From Marvinbryantia sp. (GTDB taxonomy: Bacteria; Bacillota; Clostridia; Lachnospirales; Lachnospiraceae), in the NCBI GenBank assembly GCA_016297895.1, contig JAEDFS010000054.1, positions 1 through 11,888 on the forward strand: a stretch of DNA of 11,888 bases, given 5' to 3'. Positions within the stretch are counted from its first letter, which is position 1, and each line of letters begins with the position of its first letter. The translations under genes were made by a program, and so were the position numbers. The notes under the pieces were generated by a model that worked only from the letters and a program-made list of their open reading frames with translations, did not search any database and had not been told where the DNA came from. Positions 1 through 7,153 of the stretch are shown piece by piece.

Positions 1-23
1 ATATACAGACTATGCAGCAGCCG

Positions 24-54
24 AAAAAAAGTGAAGAGCTCTTGCGAGCTCTTC
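24..54 (-). terminator. Rho-independent terminator after rseP
   Basis: On the minus strand a perfect 9-bp stem, GAAGAGCTC pairing with GAGCTCTTC (54-46 with 41-33), closes a GCAA loop. It is followed by AC and then seven T (30-24). It begins 7 bases after the rseP stop codon, so it ends the pyrH-to-rseP transcript. The GCAA loop is of the GNRA type, which should make the hairpin especially stable. Confidence 0.9.
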
Positions 55-60
55 TTGAGG

Positions 61-1089
61 CTACAGTAATCTCATCACATCATTGAACATAACCACGACC
101 ATCAGCGCCATCAGAAGCATCAGGCCTGCAAAATGTACCATTCCCTCTTTTTCCGGCGGGATCCGTTCTCCTCTGATCGCCTCCAGTATAAGAAAGACCA
201 GCCGTCCTCCGTCCAGAGCCGGAATCGGCAGCAGATTCATCACACCCAGATTGGCAGAAAGCAGAATACAGATATTCAGCATATTGATCCAGATCGCATA
301 AGCCCCGCTCTTGGCACTTTCTGTGTAGGTCTCACCGATCATGCTGACCACACCCACAGGTCCTGACATATCTTCCAGACCCACCTGTCCTTTGCCCAGC
401 ATTTTCAGACTCTGAAGCGTCATATCGATCCAGTAGCGCACCTCATATACACTGTATTTTAACGTCTCCCAGGCATTTCCCTTCACATAACCGATGCCAG
501 GAAGAAGTCCGATCCTGTACTGCCCCTGTTCATTTAATTCCGGCCGGACTACAGATGTATGGCTCTCCCCGTCACGTTCCCAGACAATGGTCAGTTCCTT
601 CCCCGGATGAAAAGACAGGTAACTTCGAATGTCCCTTGCGATATGGATCTTTCTTCCGTTGATCTCATGGATCACATCGCCTTCCATGAGTCCGGCTTCC
701 TCAGCCGGGCTTCCTTCTGTCACACCCCGGATCTGAGGCGGATCAAAACCAAAGCTTGCGATGATCAAAATGGATGCAGCAAAAGCCAGAATAAAATTAA
801 AAACCGGGCCCGCAGCGATCACAGAGATCCTTGCCCATACAGACTTGCTTCCAAAGGTTCCTTCTCCCTGATCCTCTTCATCCTCTCCCAGCATCATGCA
901 GGATCCCCCAAAGGGAAGGAGTTTCCAGGAATATCTGGTACCTCTCCATTCCCGGCTCAGAATCCTGGGACCCATCCCCAGTGAAAATTCCACCACAGTG
1001 ATCCCGTTTTTCTTTGCCAGCAGAAAATGTCCGAATTCATGAAATAAAATAATCACACTGAAAATAATCAGCGCACAAACGATACTCAA
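61..1089 (-). CDS. rseP: RseP-type site-2 intramembrane zinc metalloprotease
   Basis: Membrane-embedded zinc protease of the S2P/M50B family, which cuts transmembrane substrates such as anti-sigma factors after a first external cut. With the chosen TTG start the protein has 342 residues. The zinc motif HEFGH is at 17-21 in the first membrane segment, a PDZ domain lies at about 112-180, and the second metal motif LDGG (Asp293) lies in a C-terminal membrane segment. The usual length is 340-370. The frame is open from a TTG at 1107, but nothing like a ribosome binding site precedes that codon. The TTG at 1089 has AGGTGG just upstream, gives the family-typical start (M)SIVCALIIFSV, and begins one base after the dxr stop. 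It is the last gene of its operon and is followed by a terminator; substrates cannot be inferred here. Confidence 0.93.
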   Translation of the reverse strand: MSIVCALIIFSVIILFHEFGHFLLAKKNGITVVEFSLGMGPRILSREWRGTRYSWKLLPFGGSCMMLGEDEEDQGEGTFGSKSVWARISVIAAGPVFNFILAFAASILIIASFGFDPPQIRGVTEGSPAEEAGLMEGDVIHEINGRKIHIARDIRSYLSFHPGKELTIVWERDGESHTSVVRPELNEQGQYRIGLLPGIGYVKGNAWETLKYSVYEVRYWIDMTLQSLKMLGKGQVGLEDMSGPVGVVSMIGETYTESAKSGAYAIWINMLNICILLSANLGVMNLLPIPALDGGRLVFLILEAIRGERIPPEKEGMVHFAGLMLLMALMVVVMFNDVMRLL

Positions 1090-1090
1090 A

Positions 1091-2233
1091 TTACCACCTG
1101 CTCTCAATCAATTCATAGGTTGCCTGCTCTGCCGCCAGGATCTCATCCACAGAAGGATCCCGGATTATCTGATGTGCTTCCATACATTCTATGATGATCC
1201 TGTAGATATCGGTAAACGAAATCTGCCGGTGAAGGAACTTGCTGACTGCCCGTTCATTTGCTGCATTGAACACGGTGGGCATGGATCCTCCTGCCCGGGA
1301 AGCCTGATAAGCCAGAGGCAGTCCCAGAAAGACCTCTGTATCCGGTTTTTCAAAGGTGATCTGACCAAGCTTTGCAAAATCCAGGCGTTCGCCTCCCAGG
1401 AATCTGCGATCCGGATAATAGAGTGCATACTGAATAGGCAGTTTCATATCCGGTGTACCGAGTTCCGCAATAATTGCCCCGTCTGAAAATTCCACCATGG
1501 AATGGATCACACTCTGTGGCTGGACCACCACTTCGATCCGATCCAGATCCACTCCAAACAGCCACTTTGCCTCCATCACTTCCAGCCCTTTGTTTACCAG
1601 GGTGGCAGAATCTATGGTGATCTTCTGCCCCATGGCCCAGTTGGGATGCTTCAGCGCATCCTCCACCCTGACATTCGCAAGTTCTTCTGCTGTTCTGCCC
1701 CGGAAAGGTCCTCCGGAAGCCGTGATGAGAAGCTTCGCAATCCGATCCGGATTTTCACCGTTCAGTGACTGGAAAATCGCACTGTGTTCGCTGTCCACCG
1801 GCAGGATCTTCACGCCGCATTCCTTTGCCAGAGGCATGATAATGTGTCCTGCCGTCACCAGAGTCTCCTTATTTGCCAGCGCTATGTTTTTTCCGGCTTT
1901 GATCGCCGCAATCGTCGGACGAATCCCGATCATGCCCACAATTGCAGTCACCAGTATTTCCACCTCCGGCAAAGTGGAGATCTCGATCAGTCCCTCCATG
2001 CCTGTGACGATCTTCACATCCAGATCGGCTACCGCCGTTTTCAGTTCCTTCGCTGACTCTTCCTCCCACACTGCCACCATGCGGGGAGAAAACTCCCGGA
2101 TCTGCTGTTCCAGAAGCTTAATATTCCTTCCTGCCGCCAGTGCAGCAATCTTCAGATCCCCGTTGGCTCTTGCTACTTCAAGAGTCTGTGTACCAATAGA
2201 CCCGGTTGAACCGAGTACTGCGATCGTCTTCAT
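1091..2233 (-). CDS. dxr: 1-deoxy-D-xylulose 5-phosphate reductoisomerase
   Basis: Cytoplasmic NADPH- and divalent-metal-dependent enzyme that converts DXP to 2-C-methyl-D-erythritol 4-phosphate, the committed step of the MEP isoprenoid pathway. From the ATG at 2233 the protein has 380 residues, normal for the family. The nucleotide-binding loop GSTGSIG is at 8-14 and ANKETLV at 120-126. Metal ligands Asp147 and Glu149 sit in PVDSEH, and Glu218 in NKGLE. The flexible active-site loop HPNW is at 196-199. The frame stays open 9 codons further upstream, but GGAGGAGG about 6 bases before this ATG and the family start MKTIAVLGSTG decide the start. It lies 42 bases after cdsA and one base before rseP; its product pathway feeds the prenyl substrate of UppS in the same operon. 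Confidence 0.97.
   Translation of the reverse strand: MKTIAVLGSTGSIGTQTLEVARANGDLKIAALAAGRNIKLLEQQIREFSPRMVAVWEEESAKELKTAVADLDVKIVTGMEGLIEISTLPEVEILVTAIVGMIGIRPTIAAIKAGKNIALANKETLVTAGHIIMPLAKECGVKILPVDSEHSAIFQSLNGENPDRIAKLLITASGGPFRGRTAEELANVRVEDALKHPNWAMGQKITIDSATLVNKGLEVMEAKWLFGVDLDRIEVVVQPQSVIHSMVEFSDGAIIAELGTPDMKLPIQYALYYPDRRFLGGERLDFAKLGQITFEKPDTEVFLGLPLAYQASRAGGSMPTVFNAANERAVSKFLHRQISFTDIYRIIIECMEAHQIIRDPSVDEILAAEQATYELIESRW
1094..1099 (-). promoter_or_regulatory. Ribosome binding site deciding the rseP TTG start
   Basis: AGGTGG on the minus strand lies inside the last codons of dxr, 4 bases before the TTG at 1089. No comparable site precedes the alternative TTG at 1107, so this supports the shorter protein. 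The arrangement implies translational coupling to dxr. Confidence 0.6.
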
Positions 2234-2275
2234 AGTATTCCTCCTCCGCTGTATTTCCATTCTGTCTCCCTGCAG

Positions 2276-3085
2276 TTATCCCACAAACAGACTTGCCAGA
2301 AAATAAATGATCGGTGCGGTAAATATCACACTGTCAAACCGGTCCAGAATTCCCCCGTGCCCCGGTATGAGAGTGCCGTAGTCCTTGATCTCATGATTTC
2401 TTTTGATTGCGGATGCCGCCAGATCTCCCACCATGGAAATCAGGGCACCCACTGCACAGATTCCCGCATAGATCAGTATCTGATCTTCTGCTTCCAGAAA
2501 TCTTCCCACTGCCGCCGCATAAAGAGCCCCGAGCAGTGCTGCTCCTGCGACTCCGCCTACGGCACCTTCCACAGATTTCTTCGGGCTCAGCACCGGTGAC
2601 ATTTTGTGCTTCCCAATCAGCATTCCCACACAGTAAGCGCAGGTATCGCATCCCCAGGAGCACAGGAAGATGAGCCACACCAGAAATGCACCATCCTTTA
2701 AGCATCTGGTCTGGTAAATACAGGAAAGCATCACACTGACATAGATCACTCCGAAAAAGGCAGCCATCACTTCTTCCGAACGATATTCAGGAAAGGTGAA
2801 CACATACACTGCAAGAAAAAGGATCAGCAGAAATACCATTCCTGTCATACTGTATGATTCCAGCCCCAGAAGCAGCATCCCGTAGTATGCCACCGTCCCG
2901 GCATATCCGGTCAACGCAAGAACCGAAACGCCTGACTTCTGGACCCCCACTGCACGATAAAGCTCCCCAAGGCCGATAAGCGAAATGGCCAGAGTCGTTC
3001 CCAGAAGCACATATCCCCCGGAAATGATGGTCAGGAGAGCGATCGCCACTAAAATAATTCCGCTTCTTAATCTTACCCCAAACAT
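2276..3085 (-). CDS. cdsA: Phosphatidate cytidylyltransferase (CDP-diglyceride synthase)
   Basis: Integral membrane enzyme that makes CDP-diacylglycerol from CTP and phosphatidate, the branch-point precursor of bacterial phospholipids. The 269-residue length is typical. Several hydrophobic segments run from about residue 9 to 220. The family signature is at the C-terminus, about 225-251: SAIKR, then KD, then GHGGILDRFD, all conserved elements of the CDS active site. A final hydrophobic segment follows. The start ATG is 2 bases after the uppS stop, and its ribosome binding site AGAGG lies within the last uppS codons, so translation is probably coupled to uppS. Confidence 0.96.
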   Translation of the reverse strand: MFGVRLRSGIILVAIALLTIISGGYVLLGTTLAISLIGLGELYRAVGVQKSGVSVLALTGYAGTVAYYGMLLLGLESYSMTGMVFLLILFLAVYVFTFPEYRSEEVMAAFFGVIYVSVMLSCIYQTRCLKDGAFLVWLIFLCSWGCDTCAYCVGMLIGKHKMSPVLSPKKSVEGAVGGVAGAALLGALYAAAVGRFLEAEDQILIYAGICAVGALISMVGDLAASAIKRNHEIKDYGTLIPGHGGILDRFDSVIFTAPIIYFLASLFVG

Positions 3086-3087
3086 AC

Positions 3088-3801
3088 CTATTCCTCTTTC
3101 ACGCCGCCAAAGCGCCGTTCTCTTCCGTTGTATTTTTCAATTGCTTTCCAGAGATCCTCTTTTGTAAATGCCGGCCAGGGCACATCCGTAAAATAAAACT
3201 CACTGTAAGCCAGCTGCCACATCAGATAATTGGACAGACGAAGTTCTCCGCTGGTACGGATCAGTAGATCCGGATCCGGCACTTCCCTGGTATCCAGGTA
3301 TCCGGAGAACACTTCTTCCGTAATCGCATTCGGACTGATCTTTCCTTCCATACAATCTGTTGTCAGCTTCCGTACCGCCCGGACGATCTCGTCTCTGCTC
3401 CCGTAATTGATGGCGATCTGAAAGTTCAGTCCGGTATTATCCTTTGAACTCTCCACCAGATTTTTCAGGCTCTCCTGAAGATCCTCATCCAGCGCCGTAG
3501 GATCTCCCAGCACACGAACCTTCATGTTATTCTTTGCCGCCGTCTTAATACAGGTCTTCGTATAGCTGCGGAACAGTTTCATCAGTCCATCAACTTCTTC
3601 CTTCGAACGTTTCCAGTTCTCTGTGGAAAAAAGATAGACCGTCAGATATTTGATTCCCATATTGTAAGCATCTTCACAGATTACTTCCAGGTTCTTTGCG
3701 CCTCTGGAATGACCATAGTTTCTCGGCATCCCCTTACTCTTTGCCCAGCGTCCGTTGCCATCCAGAATAATGGCCACATGCTGCGGTATTACCATATCCA
3801 T
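3088..3801 (-). CDS. uppS: Isoprenyl transferase, undecaprenyl diphosphate synthase
   Basis: Cis-prenyltransferase that condenses isopentenyl diphosphate onto farnesyl diphosphate to make the C55 carrier lipid for peptidoglycan and other wall polymers. It acts at the cytoplasmic membrane face. With the ATG at 3801 it has 237 residues. Conserved elements are DGNGRWA at 14-20 (catalytic Asp14), STENW at 59-63, NYGSRDEI at 132-139, DPDLLIRTSGE at 176-186, and RLSNYLMWQ to Glu201 near the C-terminus. The open frame extends to a GTG at 3819, but only the ATG at 3801 has a good ribosome binding site. The 103-base gap to frr holds a hairpin; cdsA follows after 2 bases. Confidence 0.96.
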   Translation of the reverse strand: MDMVIPQHVAIILDGNGRWAKSKGMPRNYGHSRGAKNLEVICEDAYNMGIKYLTVYLFSTENWKRSKEEVDGLMKLFRSYTKTCIKTAAKNNMKVRVLGDPTALDEDLQESLKNLVESSKDNTGLNFQIAINYGSRDEIVRAVRKLTTDCMEGKISPNAITEEVFSGYLDTREVPDPDLLIRTSGELRLSNYLMWQLAYSEFYFTDVPWPAFTKEDLWKAIEKYNGRERRFGGVKEE

Positions 3802-3809
3802 ATTCTCCA

Positions 3810-3814
3810 CCTCC
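3810..3814 (-). promoter_or_regulatory. Ribosome binding site deciding the uppS start
   Basis: GGAGG on the minus strand lies 8 bases before the ATG at 3801. The upstream GTG at 3819 in the same frame has no purine-rich site before it, and this GGAGG would fall inside its coding sequence, so the ATG is preferred. Confidence 0.65.
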
Positions 3815-3857
3815 GACACCTGTTTTCGTGCATACGGATTTCTTCTCCAGTATAATC

Positions 3858-3893
3858 AGGTCATCTGCTTCTCCCGGGAGAAACGGATGACCT
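3858..3893 (-). other. Long inverted repeat between frr and uppS
   Basis: AGGTCATC (3858-3865) pairs with GATGACCT (3886-3893). Inside it, TTCTCCC pairs with GGGAGAA, giving a nearly continuous hairpin of 36 bases with one mismatch and one possible G-U pair. In the transcribed (minus) direction it is followed by GATTATACTGG rather than a T-run, so it is not a canonical terminator. It may stabilise or process the mRNA, or weaken read-through between frr and the lipid genes; that role is inference. Confidence 0.6.
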
Positions 3894-3904
3894 CTTCTTT
3901 GTGA

Positions 3905-4456
3905 CTATACTGTCATGATTTCTTTTGATTTTTCTTCCACTGCACTGTCAATGGTCTTGATATATTTATCGGTCAGCTTCTGCATTTCACTTTCCAGTTC
4001 CTTGATCGCATCCTCAGAAACATCGGTTCCTTTCAGCTTCTTAAATGCATCATTGGCATCTCTGCGGATATTGCGGATAGCAACCTTTGCACCTTCTCCT
4101 TTTTTCTTCACATCCTTCACCAGATCTTTTCTGCGTTCCTCGGTCAGTTCCGGGAATATCAGCCGGATCACTTTTCCGTCGTTGGTGGGATTGATTCCCA
4201 GATCAGATACCTGAATCGCCTTTTCAATGGCTTTTAACATACTGCTCTCCCAGGGCTGAATCTGGATCATGCGGGGTTCCGGAACATTGATATTTCCTAC
4301 CTGCTGGATCGGTGTGGGAGATCCGTAATAATCTACCATGATACGATCCAGAACATGCGGATTGGCACGCCCTGCACGGATAGAGCCAAACTCACTCAGC
4401 AGATTGTTGTAGGTCTTTGTCATTTTCTCATCATATACTTTTACTCTTTCATTCAT
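3905..4456 (-). CDS. frr: Ribosome recycling factor
   Basis: Cytoplasmic translation factor that, with EF-G, splits the post-termination ribosome so that subunits can be reused. The 183-residue length is standard. Domain I helices carry RAGRANP at 27-33, and the C-terminal helices carry FPELTEERRK at 101-110 and RNIRRDA at 128-134, all hallmark segments. The beta-rich domain II lies at about 35-100. The ATG at 4456 is preceded by GGAGG with 8 bases between. It follows pyrH by 56 bases, the order found in most bacteria, and is bounded by inverted repeats on both sides. Confidence 0.98.
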   Translation of the reverse strand: MNERVKVYDEKMTKTYNNLLSEFGSIRAGRANPHVLDRIMVDYYGSPTPIQQVGNINVPEPRMIQIQPWESSMLKAIEKAIQVSDLGINPTNDGKVIRLIFPELTEERRKDLVKDVKKKGEGAKVAIRNIRRDANDAFKKLKGTDVSEDAIKELESEMQKLTDKYIKTIDSAVEEKSKEIMTV

Positions 4457-4485
4457 ATTCCTGTCCTCCGTTATCTTTTATACCA

Positions 4486-4512
4486 GTATCTGTTCAGTAC
4501 TTTCACAGATAC
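4486..4512 (-). other. Inverted repeat between pyrH and frr
   Basis: GTATCTGT (4486-4493) and ACAGATAC (4505-4512) form a perfect 8-bp stem with an 11-base loop, directly adjoining the pyrH stop codon. The transcribed strand continues with TGGTATAAAAG, not a T-run, so full termination is unlikely. A role in mRNA 3'-end protection or partial attenuation is inference. Confidence 0.5.
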
Positions 4513-5208
4513 TTATACTGTTACTTTTGTTCCTGTAAAATGTCCGTTTACCGTATTCACGATACTGTTTTCTTCATTTAATCCAAACACCAGCATGGGC
4601 ATTTTATTTTCCATGCACAGGATGGAAGCCGCCAGATCCACCACACCCAGACGCTGATCGATCACTTCCTGAATGGAGATCTCATCATATTTTTTCGCAT
4701 CGGGATTGGTCTTTGGATCGCTGTCATATACTCCGTCAATGGATTTTGCCAGAAGGATCACATCGGCCTCGATCTCAATGGCACGCAGCACCGTGGTCGT
4801 ATCTGTGGAAAAATAGGGATGCCCTGTACCTCCTGCAAAAAAGGAAACGATTCCTTTCGCAAAATATTTATTTACCCGGTCTTTTGAAAACAGTTTTGTG
4901 AAAGATCCGCATGCGAAGGGAGTCAACACCTGCGTCATCATACCAACAGAACGGAAGATCTCCGATACATAGATGCAGTTCATCACTGTCGCCAGCATAC
5001 CGATCTGATCTGCCTTGGTCCGGTCAATATTCTCACTGGAACGTCCCCTCCAGAAGTTTCCGCCGCCAATCACGATGCCTACTTCGATGCCACTGTCTGC
5101 CAGCTGCTTCACCTGCTCTGCCACTCTGATAACTGTTGGTTCGTCAAACCCTGTCTTTTTGTCGCCGGCAAGTGCCTCGCCGCTCAATTTCAATAATACT
5201 CGCTTCAT
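4513..5208 (-). CDS. pyrH: UMP kinase
   Basis: Hexameric bacterial-type UMP kinase of the amino-acid kinase fold. It phosphorylates UMP to UDP with ATP, and its activity is usually controlled by GTP and UTP. The 231-residue length is slightly short but normal for Clostridia. Motifs are KLSGEAL at 7-13, GGGNFWRGR at 48-56, DQIGMLATVMN at 67-77 (UMP site), GGTGHPYFSTDT at 126-137, and DGVYDSDP at 158-165 (ATP site). The ATG at 5208 has GAGGTG 6 bases upstream. It is the first gene of the operon here: the upstream neighbour is divergent, so rpsB-tsf, which often precede pyrH, are not attached. Confidence 0.98.
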   Translation of the reverse strand: MKRVLLKLSGEALAGDKKTGFDEPTVIRVAEQVKQLADSGIEVGIVIGGGNFWRGRSSENIDRTKADQIGMLATVMNCIYVSEIFRSVGMMTQVLTPFACGSFTKLFSKDRVNKYFAKGIVSFFAGGTGHPYFSTDTTTVLRAIEIEADVILLAKSIDGVYDSDPKTNPDAKKYDEISIQEVIDQRLGVVDLAASILCMENKMPMLVFGLNEENSIVNTVNGHFTGTKVTV

Positions 5209-5271
5209 CTTTTACACCTCATGTTCCATTCTTTTTGGGGTATACAGTCTTATGTTCACGCCCTTTGAGTC

Positions 5272-5280
5272 AGTATAACA
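5272..5280 (-). promoter_or_regulatory. Probable extended -10 promoter of the pyrH operon
   Basis: The minus strand reads TGTTATACT, an extended -10 element (TGn plus TATACT), about 64 bases before the pyrH ATG. No good -35 hexamer lies 17 bases upstream, which fits extended -10 promoters. The position in the divergent gap between pyrH and the plus-strand gene supports it. Confidence 0.55.
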
Positions 5281-5366
5281 TATTTCACAAAGATTTTATA
5301 CACTTTTTTTTACCAACATGCTAAACTATGCATGAAAGATTTATTACCACACAGAAAGGCATACCA

Positions 5367-6122
5367 ATGAATATCGAACACAAAAAAACCACCCTGGATG
5401 ATGATTCCGTCATTTATCAGAAACGGGACGACTCCCTCGGGAAAAAAGATACCAGCGATCTCACTTTTTGCGGAAAACTCGGCTATTTCAAAGACTATTA
5501 CCTAAAAGCTCTTCTCATCGCTGCCGCTTTACTCATTGCAGCCGGTTACCTGATCTACAGCACTACCATCGGTCGGACAGAATCTGTCTTTTCCATGGTC
5601 TTTCTCAACAGCAGCTACATCTATGATCCGGAGGGAATCGACCAGGCGATCACAGAGTTTCTTGCCATCGAGGACAAGAACGAATATGCAGCAGTCTCCA
5701 ACTACGATCTGGAGCAGTATCAGGAAAACATTGCCTACATGACCCAGATGTCCGCCGGCACCATTGATCTGGTGGTCTGCCCCGAAGATTACTTTGAAAC
5801 AGGCTGCGCAAACGGAGTTTTTATGGATCTTGGTACATTTCTTCCGGAAGAGATGTATCAGGCGCTGGAAGATCGGATCATAGAAGGAAGCGCCGCCGTG
5901 ACCGATGACACAGGAGGAATTGTCTCTTATGAAGATCCTCTTCCCCACGGCATCGATATCAGCGGCAGCGCCCGTTATAAAGAATTTGGCGGCAATGAAC
6001 CAAAACCTATCCTTTGTGTCCTTGCCAATTGTGAAAATACAGAAAATGCCTTAAAGATCGTCTCCTGGTTTACGGACGTTCCTCTCCCGCAGTCTTCTGA
6101 GGAAGCTGCGCCAGCAGAATAG
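5367..6122 (+). CDS. Unrecognised membrane-anchored protein, solute-binding-like exterior
   Basis: I do not recognise a named family. From the ATG at 5367 the protein has 251 residues. It has a charged N-terminal cytoplasmic tail, a segment GYFKDYYLKALL at 39-50 leading into one transmembrane helix (about 46-67), and a large acidic part that should lie outside the cell. The stretch TIDLVVCPEDYFETG at 132-146 followed by VFMDL resembles the lobe of extracellular solute-binding proteins, where a bound-substrate protein shows a DLVV..ED pattern; this is only a similarity of pattern. The start has AAAGG 7 bases upstream, whereas an ATG at 5328 in frame lacks one. It is divergent from pyrH, no transporter permease or ATPase adjoins it, and its last 53 bases overlap the convergent transporter gene. 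A weak TAAACT at 5322-5327 could be its -10 box. Confidence 0.75.
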   Translation: MNIEHKKTTLDDDSVIYQKRDDSLGKKDTSDLTFCGKLGYFKDYYLKALLIAAALLIAAGYLIYSTTIGRTESVFSMVFLNSSYIYDPEGIDQAITEFLAIEDKNEYAAVSNYDLEQYQENIAYMTQMSAGTIDLVVCPEDYFETGCANGVFMDLGTFLPEEMYQALEDRIIEGSAAVTDDTGGIVSYEDPLPHGIDISGSARYKEFGGNEPKPILCVLANCENTENALKIVSWFTDVPLPQSSEEAAPAE

Positions 6123-6984
6123 CCAGGAACATCAGTACACAGCCTGCCATTTCCCTGGGTGAGAGCTTCTGATGAAGGATCACCAGGCCCGCAAGCACAG
6201 AGATCACGGATTCCAGACTGAGAATGAGGGATGCAACCGTAGGGTTCATCCCTTTTTGTCCCACGATCTGGAGCGTATAGGCCACACCGCAGGACAGAAT
6301 GCCGGCATACAGTACCGGCTGCCATGCAGCCAGAAGCTGGCCGATCCGGGGCTGCTCCAGCAAAAACATGGGCACGGCACAGAGGATTCCGCTGACAAAA
6401 AACTGAATGCAGGACATTTTCACTCCATCCACCAGAGGAGAAAAATGGTCGATCACCAGAATATGTATGGAAAACATGAACGCACAGAGAAATAATAACG
6501 CATCTCCCGGTTTTACCGAAAATCCTTCCTGGATACAGAGGCAATACAGTCCGACCAGGGCCAGTACCACTCCGATCCATATATTCACACCACATTTCTT
6601 TTTAAAACACAATCCCAGAACCGGTACAATAATAATGTAAAATGCGGTGATAAAGCCGGCTTTTCCCACAGAATCTGTCATCATGATCCCGATCTGCTGG
6701 AGACAGCTTGCCACGCAGAGTGCAATTCCGCAGCAGATTCCTCCCAGGATGAGACTTTTTTTATTCAGTTCCTGCTTTCTTTTTTCCTCTTCCGAAGGAG
6801 GATTTACCTTCTTTAAAAAGGCCATGCAGGGGATCAGCACGATCCCGCCCAGAAAAAACCGCACACTGTTGAATGTGTACGGTCCTACATAATCCATCCC
6901 AACACTCTGAGCCACAAATGCCACACCCCAGATAAATGCAGTCAGCAGCAATAAAAGTGAATTTCTCAACTGTACATTTTTCAT
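6070..6984 (-). CDS. EamA/DMT-superfamily transporter
   Basis: A 304-residue polytopic protein with about ten hydrophobic helices, arranged as two EamA-type halves at roughly 8-137 and 155-294. The N-terminus LLLLLTAFIWGVAFVAQSVG carries the typical WG..F helix-1 pattern. The second half contains ILSCGVAYTLQIVGQK, and both match the drug/metabolite transporter superfamily. Members export amino acids, metabolites or drugs, but the substrate cannot be told from sequence. The ATG at 6984 lacks a strong ribosome binding site (only a distant GGAA), although a good promoter lies upstream. The 3' end overlaps the convergent membrane-protein gene, and no terminator is visible. Confidence 0.9.
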   Translation of the reverse strand: MKNVQLRNSLLLLLTAFIWGVAFVAQSVGMDYVGPYTFNSVRFFLGGIVLIPCMAFLKKVNPPSEEEKRKQELNKKSLILGGICCGIALCVASCLQQIGIMMTDSVGKAGFITAFYIIIVPVLGLCFKKKCGVNIWIGVVLALVGLYCLCIQEGFSVKPGDALLFLCAFMFSIHILVIDHFSPLVDGVKMSCIQFFVSGILCAVPMFLLEQPRIGQLLAAWQPVLYAGILSCGVAYTLQIVGQKGMNPTVASLILSLESVISVLAGLVILHQKLSPREMAGCVLMFLAILLAQLPQKTAGEERP

Positions 6985-7053
6985 TTCGTCTGTTCCATCC
7001 CATCTGTTCTCATTTCCGGATCTTTATCAATATCATTTTGGATCCTTCCGGTC

Positions 7054-7082
7054 ATTGTAATACACTCCCGGCAAAAAAACAA
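7054..7082 (-). promoter_or_regulatory. Promoter of the EamA transporter gene
   Basis: On the minus strand, -35 TTGTTT (7082-7077) and -10 TACAAT (7059-7054) are separated by exactly 17 bases. Transcription should start near 7047, giving a leader of about 60 bases before the ATG at 6984. Confidence 0.7.
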
Positions 7083-7153
7083 CCCTTTCCGGCCATGCAT
7101 CTGAGTAAATTACGTTTCAAAACTATACAGTGATCACATGAAGCAGGCTGCTT

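Noticed and set aside
1497..2306. A 269-codon plus-strand open frame opposite dxr.
   Set aside because: It lies fully antisense to a clear dxr, has low-complexity Ser/Ile-rich content typical of shadow frames, and shows no family resemblance.
3802..3819. N-terminal extension of UppS from GTG at 3819.
   Set aside because: No ribosome binding site precedes the GTG, while GGAGG is correctly placed for the ATG at 3801.
5975..6595. A 206-codon minus-strand frame overlapping the EamA transporter.
   Set aside because: It is a different frame of the same strand as the transporter, with a Cys/Gly/Arg-rich sequence and no domain; the transporter frame is clearly the real one.
7137..7153. Short palindrome AAGCAGGCTGCTT just after the FeoB-associated gene, as a terminator.
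   Set aside because: The stem is only about 5 bp with a 3-base loop, and no T-run follows in the direction of that gene's transcription.
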